This document shows, in pieces, positions 36,271-48,521 of a DNA stretch of 64,000 nucleotides; positions within the stretch are counted from its first letter, which is position 1, and each line of letters starts with the position of its first letter. The position numbers were made by a program, and so were the translations under genes. The stretch comes from Bradysia coprophila (Eukaryota; Arthropoda; Insecta; Diptera; Sciaridae): NCBI RefSeq assembly GCF_014529535.1, contig NC_050738.1:2170001-2234000 (forward strand). The letters are read 5' to 3'. The notes under the pieces are model-generated. The model worked only from the letters and a program-made list of their open reading frames with translations. It did no database searches and was not told where the DNA came from.

Positions 36271-39131
36271 ATGGCCACAACAAAGGTTCGTAGTTAATTG
36301 AGTGTAATTCAGTGCTTAGAATATTAGCCAACGAATGTGTCGGGCTGTTATCCAACAAAATCTAGCCTAAATAACATTTTGTTCATTCTGCGTCCAGGAA
36401 GCAACTGTCATTCTATTCGATGTTGGAAAACCAACCGGAGAATCCGTTCGACCGGGACAGCCAACTTTTTTCGAGCAAGCCAAGGAGTGTCTGGCTAAAA
36501 TTCTACAAAGAAAGGTAAATATGACCGGCCGTCATAGGATTGTCCTTTCAGGTAACCAGCACCGAAAATTGTGTTTGACTTTGCAGATTTTCACTACGCC
36601 GAAAGATGAAATCGGCTTAATTCTCATCGGAACTGATGACACGAACAATGTTCTCAATGACAGCGAAGACACCCTCGGAGACTATGAACACATCAGCGTT
36701 GCATTCGATTTGGAAATGACAAATTGGCAAATGCTAAAAATCCTTGAGCGAGAAATTGTTGGACCAAGCAACAGTGAAGGTGATTGGCTGAGTGCGCTGA
36801 TCGTTGCAATGGACTTTCTGAAGGGACAAATGCTGTAGGATATGTGAGTGTATTTTCGTATAAACGGTGACTGATTGGTTGATTAATTTTCCAGTGGCAA
36901 GAAATTCAAAAGCTCCAAGATCATTTTGATGTCGCCGTTCGCGTCGATCGTGAATACAGAGAACATTGATATTGTGATGGAAGGTCTCCGGAAAATAGAA
37001 ACGGAAATTGTTGTGATGTAAGCTCTTACTGACAAATTTAATTGATTCAAAGTGCGGACATCAGAGACATGGATAAGACTTGTCATCACCTTGAAGACGA
37101 TTTTCATTTTTCCTATTAATTTTTGAGAAAATTCGTTTTAAATAAGCAAAACTTAATCGCTTCGCAGCACCTGCAACGTGGAATATTATTCCAATCCAGA
37201 CAAACTAGACGAAAATGACGAAATGGTCATATTCAGCCAAACAGGTAACAAGTCCAAGCATCAGAAGGCTGGCGAAAAATTGGCCTTTGATCTGATTCAA
37301 CAAGTAAGTTCTGCCATGATAATCAACACGCCCGGATGACATTCTCAATACATCTTTTGCTCGTATAGACGGATGGAATTCTATGTTCGTTCGAAGAGGC
37401 AATGGTCCAGTTGGTGTATTACGAGAAACAGAATCAGAAGTCAATGCCATGGAACTGTGAATTACAGATCGGATCGAAGTTGGAGATCAAAACGTCGGTT
37501 TATGTTTATGTAAGTGAAGCGAGGAGGTAGTTTGGAGATAGAACTCTCGAAATGTTGTTTTGTTTATCCATTTAGACGAAGGACGTATCGAGCATGATAT
37601 CGTGGAAGACTGAAAGTGTCGATGGTCCGTGTAAAATGGAAACCGAATATTTCGTACAAAACATTGAATTGAAACCGGTTGAAAAGGAAGAATTGATCAG
37701 AGGGTGTGTCTGCTAGTTCTTTCGAGCCATTGACTAGCCTCTTCTAAACCAAGATGTTTCTTCCTCTTAGTCATATGTACGGTACCACACCGGTACCCTT
37801 CGATCAGTCGCTGGGATTGAAATTCGATGCTGGGCCCAAAAACTTTCGCTGCATCGGCTTCACCAATCGCAACAACATACACGATCAGCATTTATGCGGT
37901 ACGGGCGTCTGGCTGGTAAAGGCACAGAAAGACGCAGCTGCATCGGAGAAATTATTTGTTGCACTGGTGAATGTCATGAAATCGTCGGAATTGGCGTTGG
38001 TGGCTCGTTACGTCTATCGCAGTGGATTGAAAGCGAAAATAATGGTATTGGTACCGCATCCGGACACCGAGAAAAATCAGTACAAGAAAAATGCCAGCCT
38101 GCTGATGATGGAAGTGCATTTTGCTGGTGAGTTCAATTCGACACATCATGGTCTTGAACCCTCATTATTCAAATCTTTGCAGACGATCAAGTAAAAATGG
38201 AATTTCCGCCACTGCGTACGACAAAGGATACTCCAAGTCAGGAGCAGTACGACGCTGTTGAAGGTTTGATAGATTCAATGGATTTGATGGATGCGTATGA
38301 TGGTGACGGAGACTGTAATGAGGCTTTCGCGCACAAAAAACTTTTGAATCCGACCATTCAGTATACTTACAGAGCGTTGGCTCACAGGTAAATTCCTTGG
38401 GCTAATAACGAAAAATCGCCAAGAATTCAAAAATTGATTTTACCTTCAGAGCATTGCATCCAACTCAACCCGTTCCGTTACCAGATCAGGATCTAATGGA
38501 CCTACTGGACATACCTGAGAAGATAAAACAAAATTCCAGCGAACACGTTGCCAAAGTGAAGGAACTCTTCCCCCTGGAACCGATTGTGAAGCCGACCAAA
38601 AAGTTACTGTTCCAAATGTTGCAGCACAACGCGACTGCCGCTGCCAGTGCAGACGATGTTCAACCGACAGCAGTCGACGAACCACAATCCACATTGATCG
38701 AAGTTGGTACGATCACACCCGACGAAGATTTCATGCACCTACTGCTTCGCGGTGAAAAATTCGCCACCGTAAGCAATCAAATGCAAAACGTTCTCCACAA
38801 TTTGGTGTTCAAAACGTTGCAACTGCAAACGGAAAAATTTGGTCGGGCCGTTATGATGTATCGCGAACAGGCGATTGTGATGGGTGCATTCCGGTACAAC
38901 GAATGGGTGACGGAATTTAAGAAAATTTTGCTCGAAAGAGGTAAAGTGGATGTGTGGCAGACCATTTTTGTGAATGAGAAATTCGGTTTGATATCGGCTA
39001 AAGAGACGGAAATGAGCACCGTTACTGATGAGGAAGTGGAGGAGTTCTACAAGAACGAATGTTCAGATACGAACAAGCCAGCAGATGACATGATGGATGA
39101 TGATTTGGACGAGTTATTAGCTAACATGTAA
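36271..39131 (+). CDS. Ku80: Ku80 subunit of the Ku DNA-end-binding heterodimer
   Basis: Ten exons join in phase: 36271-36285, 36398-36514, 36587-36834, 36895-37017, 37168-37303, 37369-37509, 37576-37703, 37771-38126, 38183-38387, 38450-39131. They give 716 residues, near the 732 of human XRCC5. The N-terminal vWA-like domain begins EATVILFDVGKPTGES. The DNA-encircling beta-barrel includes HMYGTTPVPFDQSLGLKF. The C-terminal arm (TYRALAHRALHPTQPVPLP) and the helical C-terminal domain (MMYREQAIVMGAFRYNEW) follow. It ends in an acidic LDELLANM tail resembling the DNA-PKcs-binding motif of vertebrates. With Ku70 it binds broken DNA ends in the nucleus and starts non-homologous end joining. A poly(A) signal lies at 39166-39171. 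The exon-3 donor is weak (see findings). Confidence 0.95.
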
Positions 39132-39165
39132 ATGATTGGATGGTGTGGCTGTGTAATGTTAATAC

Positions 39166-39171
39166 AATAAA
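39166..39171 (+). terminator. Poly(A) signal of Ku80
   Basis: AATAAA 35 nt after the stop codon of Ku80. Confidence 0.75.
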
Positions 39172-40123
39172 TCGTTTGGTTATCAATTTTTGCTTCACTT
39201 TCAATTCTGATAATACTTAATCCACAGAAAATCTGTCTGAGCCACCGCAAAGAGTATAACTCGAGTATATCTGATCTGAACTGAACTGACTATGAAAATC
39301 ATTTCCTTCACTGAAGATAACCAAAGCTAAGTTGTTCGAATGGGGCCGGAGGTATAGTAAAAAAAAGGGAAATTTTCGAGGATTTTCACTCATATCTAAA
39401 AAAATGTCGGCTCAAAATGAAAGGTCTTGACGAATTCAGTCAGCGAAGAAAAATGCATGGAAAAAAAATATTTGGAGGGCAGTTTAGTCGAGATAGATAA
39501 AGAATTTTGCATGTAGGTCAAGAATGTCGATTCCATTGAAAGAGGAAATTTTGGCCAATTTTAGGCGGTAGTGTGAATTGAATATCTTTTTATCTTAGGC
39601 ATCACTCATCAAGCATGCAACGCGTAACGGTTATGTGTATTTCTTTCTACCACCTTTTCAGTCATATCTTGCATCTCTTTCGCACGCGTGACTTATTTTT
39701 CGGTAATAAAACCGCACCAACTATAGGTAACTTTTTTGAAATTTTAAATTGAATTGGAATTTGACGAAGATTTGCACATCGCAATTTGAACTATCATGTC
39801 TCTTGGCTCTATGGTTGCCTCTTGTAGTACTTTTACTTTTAAAGGAAAAATTGGTGCACTTGGGGAAACCTGTGCAGATTACACAAATTTACACAATCTG
39901 CAAGGTTTCTCCAAGTGGAATAAGTCATCACCCACAAACCAAATTTTCCTTTTGGTTCAGAGAATTAATCAAGAAACGAATATTTTTCCGCCTAAATGTA
40001 CTACAAATTTGCAAAGAGTCCATTGGTTTTAAGTGCCAGCACTGTTTTAAGAGGCACCGGTACTTTGCCGAAAAGCATACATTAGGGCGATTTTTAAATA
40101 AAGGATTTTAGTTTACTTCTGAT
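39172..40123. other. Intergenic, no gene recognised
   Basis: No coding region recognised. A short inverted pair lies at 39859-39916 (cttggggaaacctgtgcaga ... aatctgcaaggtttctccaag, about 20-bp arms). Confidence 0.45.
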
Positions 40124-40395
40124 GATATCTTTCGATCAGAATCCTTTTTCAAAAATATACGACCGCAATTCCGACCACGAATGTGTTAGCTTTAAACAGA
40201 AAATACATTTGGCTGCAGCAATTTGACCAGCTCTGAGAACAATGAGCAGTTTATGAAAATTTCATTAAACTGCTCACTTTTCTCAGAGCTGATCAAACGA
40301 CTACAACCAAAGCTAATTTTTATTTAAAGCTAACAGATTCGTGGTCGGAATCGCGGTCGTACATTTTTCAAAAAGGATTCTGATGAAAAGATATT
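40124..40395. mobile_element. Foldback element, ~270 bp
   Basis: The left arm (gatcagaatcctttttcaaa, then cgaccgcaattccgaccacg) is mirrored on the right (cgtggtcggaatcgcggtcg, then tttttcaaaaaggattctga). The two arms meet near a central hairpin around gagcagttt ... aaactgctc. No coding capacity. Confidence 0.8.
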
Positions 40396-40720
40396 AACAA
40401 AAATGAAATACGAAACACGCAAATGTAGGCTATAATTTTAGCTAAGTGCCGGTGCCTCTTAAAGGGAGTATATGTCAAGATATTTGCCGTAATTTGCTAA
40501 AGGGACTTAAGAGTAAATTACACATTTTGCAATATTTTCTCCCAGTAGGTCAAGTTTTGACTCACAGACCAAATTTTTCTTTAGAAGTAAGGCATTTTTG
40601 CGTGCTTTAATGGCTTTACTTTTTCAAAAAATTATTTTGATTCAGAGAAATCATCAAAAAACGAATATTTTTGCGCACAAATGTAGGCTAAAAATTTGCC
40701 AAGGGGTGAGCTCTCTTAAG

Positions 40721-40754
<34 letters not shown>

Positions 40755-42262
40755 TTTTTTTGTTCTAAAGAAAAGCTGGGTCTCGTATGGAAATTAAGGC
40801 TGGTATGTTGCCGATGTGTAACTATCAACAGCCTAATATGCTTTCCATGCGAAACTTGAGGAGCAAAAAGGTGGTTCGGAGGTAATGCTTCGGTATAACC
40901 AACGTTTCAACGTGCTAGAAAGGTAAGTGCATGTACTTTCAAAATGGAGTCTTATTGGGGTTTGGAAGCATCTATGACGAATTATGTGAAGTTGAAATGT
41001 TTAAGTGCTTAAATTGCATCGTAAATGCTACCAAACTGCCGTAAGCTATACTTCTCCTAAAAGTATATGTAATTACCTTTCTAATGACACCCCACACGAC
41101 CATGTACGTTTCGTGTACCTGGAGAAATTTCTGTAAGAAAAGTGTAAGTTTTCAGTCCTTTTTCGGTTGAAAACTTCAACTGCACATATCTCAGTGTAGA
41201 TGAATTTTAAGCCCAATAAGAACCTATTTGCCCCAGAAGTACATGTAATTACCTTTCTAATGACACCCCACATGACTCGTGGAACTGGAGAAAGTTTTGT
41301 AAGAAAAGTGCATTTTTTGGGTTTTTGATCACGTCACACGTGTGGCTTCGACATACACTTGAAAATATTTTTAACAATAAGAAGTAACATATGCACATAC
41401 GCTTGGCGAGTCTGAAAGACTAAGCAAAAATGCATTTCTTTGAATGGAAAATTATTTATTATTTTCTTGAGTTATTTTCGAGATGAGTGCTGATCCGTCG
41501 ATTTGAAAAGTTATTGTCGTAAGTCCGATTTCCATGCTCAAGTTAAAGCTTAATTCGTCTTCTTTGGCTTACGGTTTACTGTTTTTCCTGGAGTAACAGT
41601 TGTAAAACAGTGAATTTGTAAGCAAAATTATATCCATACATGGCATACTACATGGGTATTGAAAATATAAAATACCTCACCACACATGTCCACATGTTTA
41701 TTTAGACACTTGGGGAGTTATTGCATGAGCCGAAGGCGAATGTTATAACCCCAAGTGTCTAAATAAACATTTGGACAGAGGTGAATACGCTATTTTATCT
41801 ATCGACGGCGAAATAATAGCACTTTTTCACTGCTATTATTTCACCTAGGTATATAAAAATATGAACGCTTCGATTAATGTTTTATAAACTTTAACAGTCT
41901 TATGATATAGAAGAAAAAACGCCCCAATCGACTGGACTATTTTTAGATCTTTAAACTGAGTTTAAAACGAATTTATAAAATAACAACTTTTCGTTTTTTT
42001 TTTTTTGTGTATGAGTCAAAAGGCAGACGATGTTCTGTTGAACGTATACGAATCGGAGTTCTAACTTTTCGTTTTTTTTGAGCATGAAGAAGATGATTTT
42101 GTATTGAACATATACGAATCATGCATCAGTGATGGTGTTGTCGGAGGATTTTAAATAATTTTATAGTCAGCTGTGAATGCAGAAAAAAGTTTCAGTCGGT
42201 TTAAAGCATTTACCAGCGCTTCAAAGCGTGTCAATCGTGTAAAATTAAGATAATTTGAAATA
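40396..42262. other. Intergenic, repeat-rich
   Basis: It holds a GA microsatellite at 40724-40752. At about 40920-41345 there is a diverged relative of the 31109-31907 foldback family (aattacctttctaatgacac appears in both). At 41688-41777 there is a hairpin repeat (gtccacatgtttatttagac ... aaataaacatttggacag) shared with 55460-55550 and 56079-56169. No gene recognised. Confidence 0.6.
40724..40752. repeat. (GA)n microsatellite
   Basis: About fourteen GA dinucleotides in a row, followed by gcgattttttt. Confidence 0.95.
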
Positions 42263-42963
42263 ATGTTCGAATATGGTCGGCTAAGAGATCGATGCGCAGT
42301 GGCAATATTATGCAGCTTGCAAGTGGTACACTATAGCACCCAGAATATTGTTGTGGATAATTTTGTTACAAAAATTAACTTTCAAATAATTTTTCGTGCA
42401 GATAGTTTCCATAATGTTAATTTGGCCCGCAATCCAACTTACTGTTCATGGATCTTTTGGTTTGCACACATACTGTTGGATTCTCCAAGTATCATTAGGC
42501 GTATCTGGTTTGTTTGGCTTATTCAGTCTTTGTATGGAAAATAGCATCGTAATGAAAATTGTAAGTATGTGATCGCTGTGAACGAACAATCCTTTCTCTT
42601 GATGGATTTTCGTAGTGAATCATCTCAATTTGCGAGTGGAAATTCTAGATTTGGATTTTAATTCCTTTGCTTACCAACTTTCAGTCTCAATTCGTACTTA
42701 TCATTGTCATTGTACTGCTGGTGATTCTAACGTTCTTTATGGTATTTGTAGCATTATTTTTAGCACATAAACAGCCTGTACTGCTGGCATGGATTGCTTT
42801 CATTGTTTTTAGCATCGTTGCACACGTAAGATTACCACGATTTCGTTGGAGAGAAAATAAACAAAAATTATGTTTGCAGATCTATGCAACAGTTTCAGCA
42901 TCCGAATTGGTAAGAGCATATGGAAAAGGACCAATTCAACCAGTTCCACTGACGGAAATTTAA
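42263..42963 (+). CDS. Small four-segment membrane protein, insect type
   Basis: Four exons join in phase 0: 42263-42322, 42402-42560, 42685-42825, 42880-42963, giving 147 residues. Donors are gtggta, gtaagt and gtaaga. The protein has four hydrophobic stretches: AVAILCSLQIVSIMLIWPAI, a Gly-rich WILQVSLGVSGLFGLFSLCM, FVLIIVIVLLVILTFFMVFV, and LLAWIAFIVFSIVAHIYATV, with a short hydrophilic tail ending PVPLTEI. Size, four membrane passes and the many short introns match uncharacterised insect four-TM proteins of the DUF4728 kind. The family assignment is tentative and no function can be stated. Reading the first exon without splicing gives a 93-residue ORF with no such pattern, which supports the spliced model. 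Confidence 0.7.
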
Positions 42964-43860
42964 TTATTTAATTTAAAAAAAAAATTCAAAGTTTTTCCAG
43001 TGCAAAAGAAGTACGTAAAGTGAGTAAAGTTCGGTCCGGTGAACTTACACGATTGTTTTCCAAAAACTCCGATGGCACACAATGTATCAGAAACGCCTTA
43101 GAGAAAGTGAGACGCAATTTCCTAGTATATTACTTTTAAAGCCATTGATATCGCTTTCCACAAGAAAACAATTTTAAATATTCAAAGTTTGTTTAAATAT
43201 CGGAAGCGACAAGAGAATGTATCAAAATATTTATTTCCACAAAATATTTCGGCCTGTTATACATCCGCATTAAAATCTGTTATACATTAAAAAAAAACTG
43301 ATAAATTTGTCAGATAAACCCGATGACACTGCTAATGATTATTAATAAATAGGCAGCTGCTATTTGCACCCGAGTGCAAATAGTCAATAAGAACACTAGT
43401 TACACCCGGGAGCAAATAGTCAATGTAAGAGGGCGGAGCAAAACCAAATTATTAATTGCACAGTTTGTAGAAGGATGAATTCAGTAGAAACAAACCAAAC
43501 TCCTTCCTTGCCCAGTTTGTAGAAAGATGAATTGAGTTGGAACAAACCAAACTCCTTCCTTGCACAGTTTGTAGCGAATTTCGATAATACAATCCATACG
43601 GCTTGCGAACGCTGATTTTCCAATGATTTTCCAGAGTTTAAATGATTCAGGTTCATTTGTACTATTTAGTGATGCTCACATTGACTATCTGCACTCGGGT
43701 GCAAATAGTGTTCAAATTGACCATTCGGTATTTGCGTCTTTATATCAGGTTTAAAACCGCATGATCTCATAAAACGGCTGGTAGGAATTTCACTCCGCGT
43801 CATTCACAATAGTTGACAAAATGACACATTTTGTATAAGCGGCGCGAAATTCCTCAACAC
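42964..43860. other. Intergenic with tandem repeat and hairpins
   Basis: It contains the 52-bp tandem repeat at 43461-43575 and two copies of the palindrome ctatttgcacccgagtgcaa (near 43357 and, inverted, near 43681). These may be the ends of an inserted element of about 350 bp. No gene recognised. Confidence 0.5.
43461..43575. repeat. 52-bp tandem repeat, 2.2 units
   Basis: Units start with cagtttgtag at 43461, 43513 and 43565. Each unit continues through aaacaaaccaaactccttcc. Confidence 0.9.
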
Positions 43861-44060
43861 CACAGCACTGCCACTAGCATGAACACTGAATTGACAAGTG
43901 TAAAATTTGGAGGCTTTAGTGATACGAGCTACCGCTTAGGATTGTTTTTATTGTATGTTTCAACTCATACAACGAAAGCAAGTAATCTATTCTGCAGTGC
44001 CCACTGTGATTTCATCAGCCTCCGAATATTTTCTAAGTTCATGCTAGAAGCAGGGCTGTG
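43861..44060. mobile_element. MITE, CACAGCACTGC family, copy 2, 7-bp TSD
   Basis: It begins cacagcactgcc and ends gcagggctgtg, and is flanked on both sides by TCAACAC (43854-43860 and 44061-44067). It shares its interior with the copies at 34295 (opposite orientation) and 52759. Confidence 0.88.
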
Positions 44061-44388
44061 TCAACACCCATAAAGCTTGTCAATTGATCGGGATTTCTTC
44101 TGGCACTGCTTAAGCCAAACCCACTTGTGACTTAATGACTGAAGGACTGAATGACTGACTGAAGGACTTAATGAATGACTCAATGGACCATTCATATGTA
44201 TTTAGTGTAACAAATTAAACGATGTCGCGCTCGGCATAACGACCGTCGACCATCAGTCCAACGTCATTCGAATCTAATTCGTTCATTGCTTCGAAATCTG
44301 CATCTTCCACACCGACGATGATTATTTAAATAGGAAGAGCGGATGCGCTGATGATTGTATGTTTCGTTTAGTGCATATCGGAATTGAG

Positions 44389-44520
44389 GAATGGGTTGGC
44401 TCAGTGATAACGTACTAGTCTTCCACCAAGAAAACCCGGTTTCAACCCCGGAGAGGACAAATTCTGTAACAGAACAGAACGAAGTAGCGTTTGCCATCTT
44501 GGTATTGATTGGCAATTGTG
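44389..44520 (+). repeat. Possible tRNA-derived SINE head
   Basis: The sequence ggttggctcagtgataacg resembles a pol III A box. About 40 nt later, ggtttcaaccccgg resembles a B box (GGTTCRANYCC type). The spacing fits a tRNA-like promoter, but the segment does not fold into a proper tRNA. A second copy is not seen in the window, so the repeat status is inferred. Confidence 0.4.
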
Positions 44521-45428
44521 TAATTAATCACAGGAGCAAAATTTGTACTTCGTACAAACGCTTCAGATAATGCGTTCGAATCTATACTACGTTCTTGCAG
44601 TATGGATGCGATGAGTTGTTGTTTAGGGCGAATTGATGACTCACATTTCCGTTTGGTGGTATTCAAAACGTATGTACAACTAGTTAGAAAATAGGACATT
44701 CAATATTTTTAACGTTGCGAATCGGCAACGGACCAATAGAATATCGTATGGAGTGAAGGTTATATTGAAACGAATGAAGACATTTAACTAGTAGGTCTTT
44801 TACTTGCCAACCAGGCCAAGATCCAAGATTCAAACAAATCGTCTTTTGCTTGCCGCTCGAGTTATGAAGTAAGAAAATGTTTCTTAGAAATAAGAAACAA
44901 GAAATCATCTCTACAGGAACATCAAAACAACACATAAGCGGCAAGAATACTTTAACGAAAGTTAGAAAATTAAAATCACTCAGTTAGTTCACCTCAGTCA
45001 GCCAGCTCCACTTAGTCTCGCCATCATCACCACGAAAATAAAAAGGTAAACCATCAACAAAAACCATAACTGAAACCACACGAATTTACCTAAAGTGACC
45101 CAGAGAAGCCGTTTCGTCTCGCTAGTCATAAACACTCACTAGTTCTTTTCCTAAAGCGTCCTCGTGATCTCTAGGCCGAAAAGCGCACGAAAGCTTTATC
45201 ACTATATGCGTTCTACGGTTTAGCAAGGAATCTGCAGAGCATATTTTTGGGATTGAAGCTACGCGAACGAAACCCATTACGCACTAGAAACCTCTTACGC
45301 ATAGGATGTACCTTGATCCTCATTATGACACTCGCAGGCACCTTCTCGAGAGACAAACGTGCTTCATTTCCGTTAAAAGAAACAAAAGGCCAATCCGAAA
45401 GAATAAAGTTCAAATTTAATAAGCAAGG

Positions 45429-45592
45429 CCAACGCACTTCAAGCAAAAGTGCTATTAATGACAGCTGCCAAATAGAGTATTACTTTGTATGATAAAGGTG
45501 TCCGAAATTTTTCACAGTCCCACAATTTGTTCGATACACTGTCCAGTTTCAGTACCCTATTTAGAGTACCACTTATGCTTGAAGTGCGTTGG
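45429..45592. mobile_element. MITE with CCAACGCACTTCAAGC ends
   Basis: The left end ccaacgcacttcaagcaaaa and right end acttatgcttgaagtgcgttgg are inverted. A related copy of about 115 bp lies at 59342-59455 (tgcacttcaagcatgagtag ... ttttgcttgaagtgcgttga). It also shares the internal block agctgccaaatagag in opposite orientation. Confidence 0.8.
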
Positions 45593-46503
45593 CAAAGCTC
45601 AATCAAAGCAAGGTACAATCAAAGTACATTATGATTGACGAATCAAACCCACCGCTTACTCGCACTTGATTGCATACATTCGGCACACTTAAAACCGAAT
45701 CTAACTCAAATTTACTCTTCAACTGAAGGACATGCTTTACAGTGAAGCGGTCTCCTTCGATAGTAAAATGTCCAGACATTTTTGATCCTTGCTAAGTTGG
45801 CATAGCACTGCTACTGTAGCAGAGCTGAGTCCTTGGTTTTGAAGATGATGTGAAATCGTCGTGCCAACGTCTAGACTCTCAGTATTATCTCTTCTCCATC
45901 TGTCCTTTACATTCGTGATAATTTGGTTAGCATTGTTCGTGATGATCCTCGGTGACAATTTGACATGACCGAATTTTAACTTTTTGATCATTCTAGACGA
46001 AAAATTAATTGCTGGAGGGTGGTAAGGATGGGCATAATATCGTTTCTTTAGTTTGAGTTTCTTATTCGAATTGATTAAATTAATTTATTGTAGTCCATGC
46101 CGATTACCCTGAAAATTTAAAATTTTCGTGTGTGTCTCGTACCAGACGCACGTGTCTTCGACTAGACTGATAAGTTAATTGGATTTTCCAGATTTACTAT
46201 AGAAAATTGTCATATTCGCTGAGTCTAAACATAAAGAAAACATTATTATATCCCACCTGACCGTCAATCGGCACGAATAGAAATTTTACATCGTTTTTAC
46301 GATCTTTGTAAATTTTATTTTTAGAAGCTAAAAAATGTGCTTTATGCTCATAAGCCGCGCAGATGAAAAACAAAATCATAATCGACCATTCAATCATATA
46401 TCAGTCTTCTTTCTCTCTATCTCAAATCCTAATCTACCAATTTATAGTTTTAGTGATTTTTTGTGTGTTTTGTTATTATCGCAGCAAATTAGTTCTCGCT
46501 GAA

Positions 46504-47019
46504 ATGGGTGCTTCTGCTCCAGTAAATAAACAGCCATGTCTTGAATATACCGATAAATACAACAGCATGCACATGAAACTAATCCAACTGTGGCTGACAA
46601 GTTTCGCCATCGGCATACCTTCACTGAGACTACTGTTCTTCTTTGATTTTCGGGTAAATTCGAACGACCAATTCCACCCACCGCCTCTTTTAATGTGTTC
46701 ATTCATACATAGCATTACGAAGTAATAATTGCTGCATTCTTTACCATGTTGATATTCGGAACTATGTACATACTCGATGAGAACGACCGTTTACGGAGAA
46801 CCAATGACGGTGTTGAACCTTGTAACGAAGTAATTGTACCAGATGGTGAACGTTTGAATTCTGTTAATAGTTCATCGAATCATCAAAATAAATCGTCTGA
46901 GGTAAAGTTGTGCGATATTTCGGTGCGTACATTTATCAAGCATTTTCAAAAATGAATATTTTCAGACAGCCACTGGTGCTCGGGTAGAACTTCTTACTCC
47001 GATGACGGAAGCAAATTAG
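46504..47019 (+). CDS. Small two-TM membrane protein (possibly 5' incomplete)
   Basis: Exons 46504-46653, 46713-46901 and 46966-47019 join in phase 0 to 130 residues. The first ATG is 19 nt after a good acceptor, so an upstream exon is likely and the start is uncertain. Two hydrophobic segments are visible: LIQLWLTSFAIGIPSLRLLF and EVIIAAFFTMLIFGTMYIL. A polar tail rich in Asn and Ser follows, ending LLTPMTEAN. The exon style and short tail recall the gene at 42263-42963, but the sequences are not clearly homologous. No function can be assigned. A poly(A) signal AATAAA lies at 47127-47132. Confidence 0.55.
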
Positions 47020-48521
47020 CCGCAAAGCAGTAGGTCGACCGTTAGTTTAACTTTAATTTATTACCGCCAAATAACCAATAGAAATACACTTATACATTTC
47101 CAAAGCTGCATTTGAGGCAAAACAGTAATAAAATTATCGAAAACATAAGCTTGTTACTCTACTTAATGCTCATACTATACCACCAGCGCAATTATACCCA
47201 AATGTCTTGAACGACTTTTTCTCAAATGCAACCAATAGAGTTTATGGGAACGGTTGAGTAGTTTCATTGCGAGGATGTTTCCTGAGTTAAGTACAACGTT
47301 TTTCACATCAAAGGCTTCTGAATTTTCAGCGGGAGGAGCAAATTTTCTCAGATGACTTAAAATTTTTAACTTTTTTTTTCACTCGTTGAACAAATAACTA
47401 TTTCTTCCTGGGGAAGTGTAGGAACACACAGTTTTTCCTATTTTTCCTTCCGAAGCGTTCTAACTGTCCAGTGACTTTTAGACTGAAAACTTTAATTCTA
47501 ATTTTGTTTTTCTATATTTAATTCACGATTAATCATGCAAATTAGAAACAAATCGTTTGACCACTGTATGTTCTGTATGTTTTGGATGAGTCGATGTCTG
47601 CGTTTACAGACGCTTAATGATAAGCTAATTCGAATTGTATCACTATGATTGCATATGAAACAATTGCAGAAACGGCCTGGAATTGAAAGTATTTTTCTAC
47701 ATCAGTTAGCGTAGCTTAGCGAGTTAGCGTAGTTTTCTTATTTATGGAAAAAATGGTGGAAAATTGAGATGATGAGGGTGATTTTAGGAAATTTTGCGGG
47801 TTTTGCGAGCGATATCTCTCAATGGAAGTCAAGCCATAAGCTTGGATCGCACTACATTCCGTTTTGGAAGCAGCTCATGACAATGAAACATAAGCAAGTG
47901 AAGCAAAATGATTTTTTGAGAGAAAACTAAGTAACTGAACGGTGACAAATTTGAATCTTGTTCAATTTTTCATCGTGAACGGCAAAACAGAGAAATTTTT
48001 CGTAGACGGAGCTCGTGCGATTCAAAATGACAATAAAAAGTGTTCTTTTCTAAAACTCTTGTCATAGCCAAAATGATGAGTAACCGGTGTGTAGTGCGTT
48101 TCGTGGTTCATTCTTAAGTGATCTGCTATCGACAACGACAGCAATAATAAACGACAAGCTTTGAGAAATGAAGTCTTATATAGCAAAAAGCATGGTCAAA
48201 ACAAATGAAGTAAAAGATTTCTGAAATCAATCTTTGAAAGTCTTCGATTAAATGAAGTAATAGATCAGGTAGTAAAACTGTTAATATGTCTGTGACAGGT
48301 TAAAAGTCGATTTATCTTCATTCGCGGGGTGATTTTCGCCTCAAGGCATGAAAATTAAATTTATCGAGCAAGTACTATGGAACGATCTGTTCGATTAACA
48401 GAGAGTTATTAAAAGAGAGAAATATCTGATGATGAAATTTAAACAATGACGTAAACAGCGGAATCGATCTATTCGCAATAAGAATCCTCCTCGAATTATC
48501 AAATTTAAACTGAACACGTAC
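47020..48521. other. Intergenic; expected last Gr exon not found
   Basis: No gene recognised. The final exon of the minus-strand gustatory receptor should lie here, encoding the conserved T-Y-L-x-x-x-x-Q-F end. I could not find it on the minus strand. Confidence 0.45.

Larger units (their letters stand above)
44061..46503. other. Intergenic with SINE-like and MITE insertions
   Basis: Contains the tRNA-like SINE candidate (44389-44520) and the MITE at 45429-45592. The pyrimidine-rich tract ending attatcgcag at 46475-46484 looks like a splice acceptor just before the next gene. An upstream non-coding or coding exon may therefore exist, but I could not identify it. Confidence 0.5.

Noticed and set aside
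40724-40752. Possible CRISPR-like or satellite array
   Set aside because: It is a simple GA microsatellite; CRISPR arrays are not expected in nuclear animal DNA and no spacer structure is present.
44264-44515. 83-residue minus-strand ORF
   Set aside because: Overlaps the tRNA-like SINE candidate and shows no protein features.
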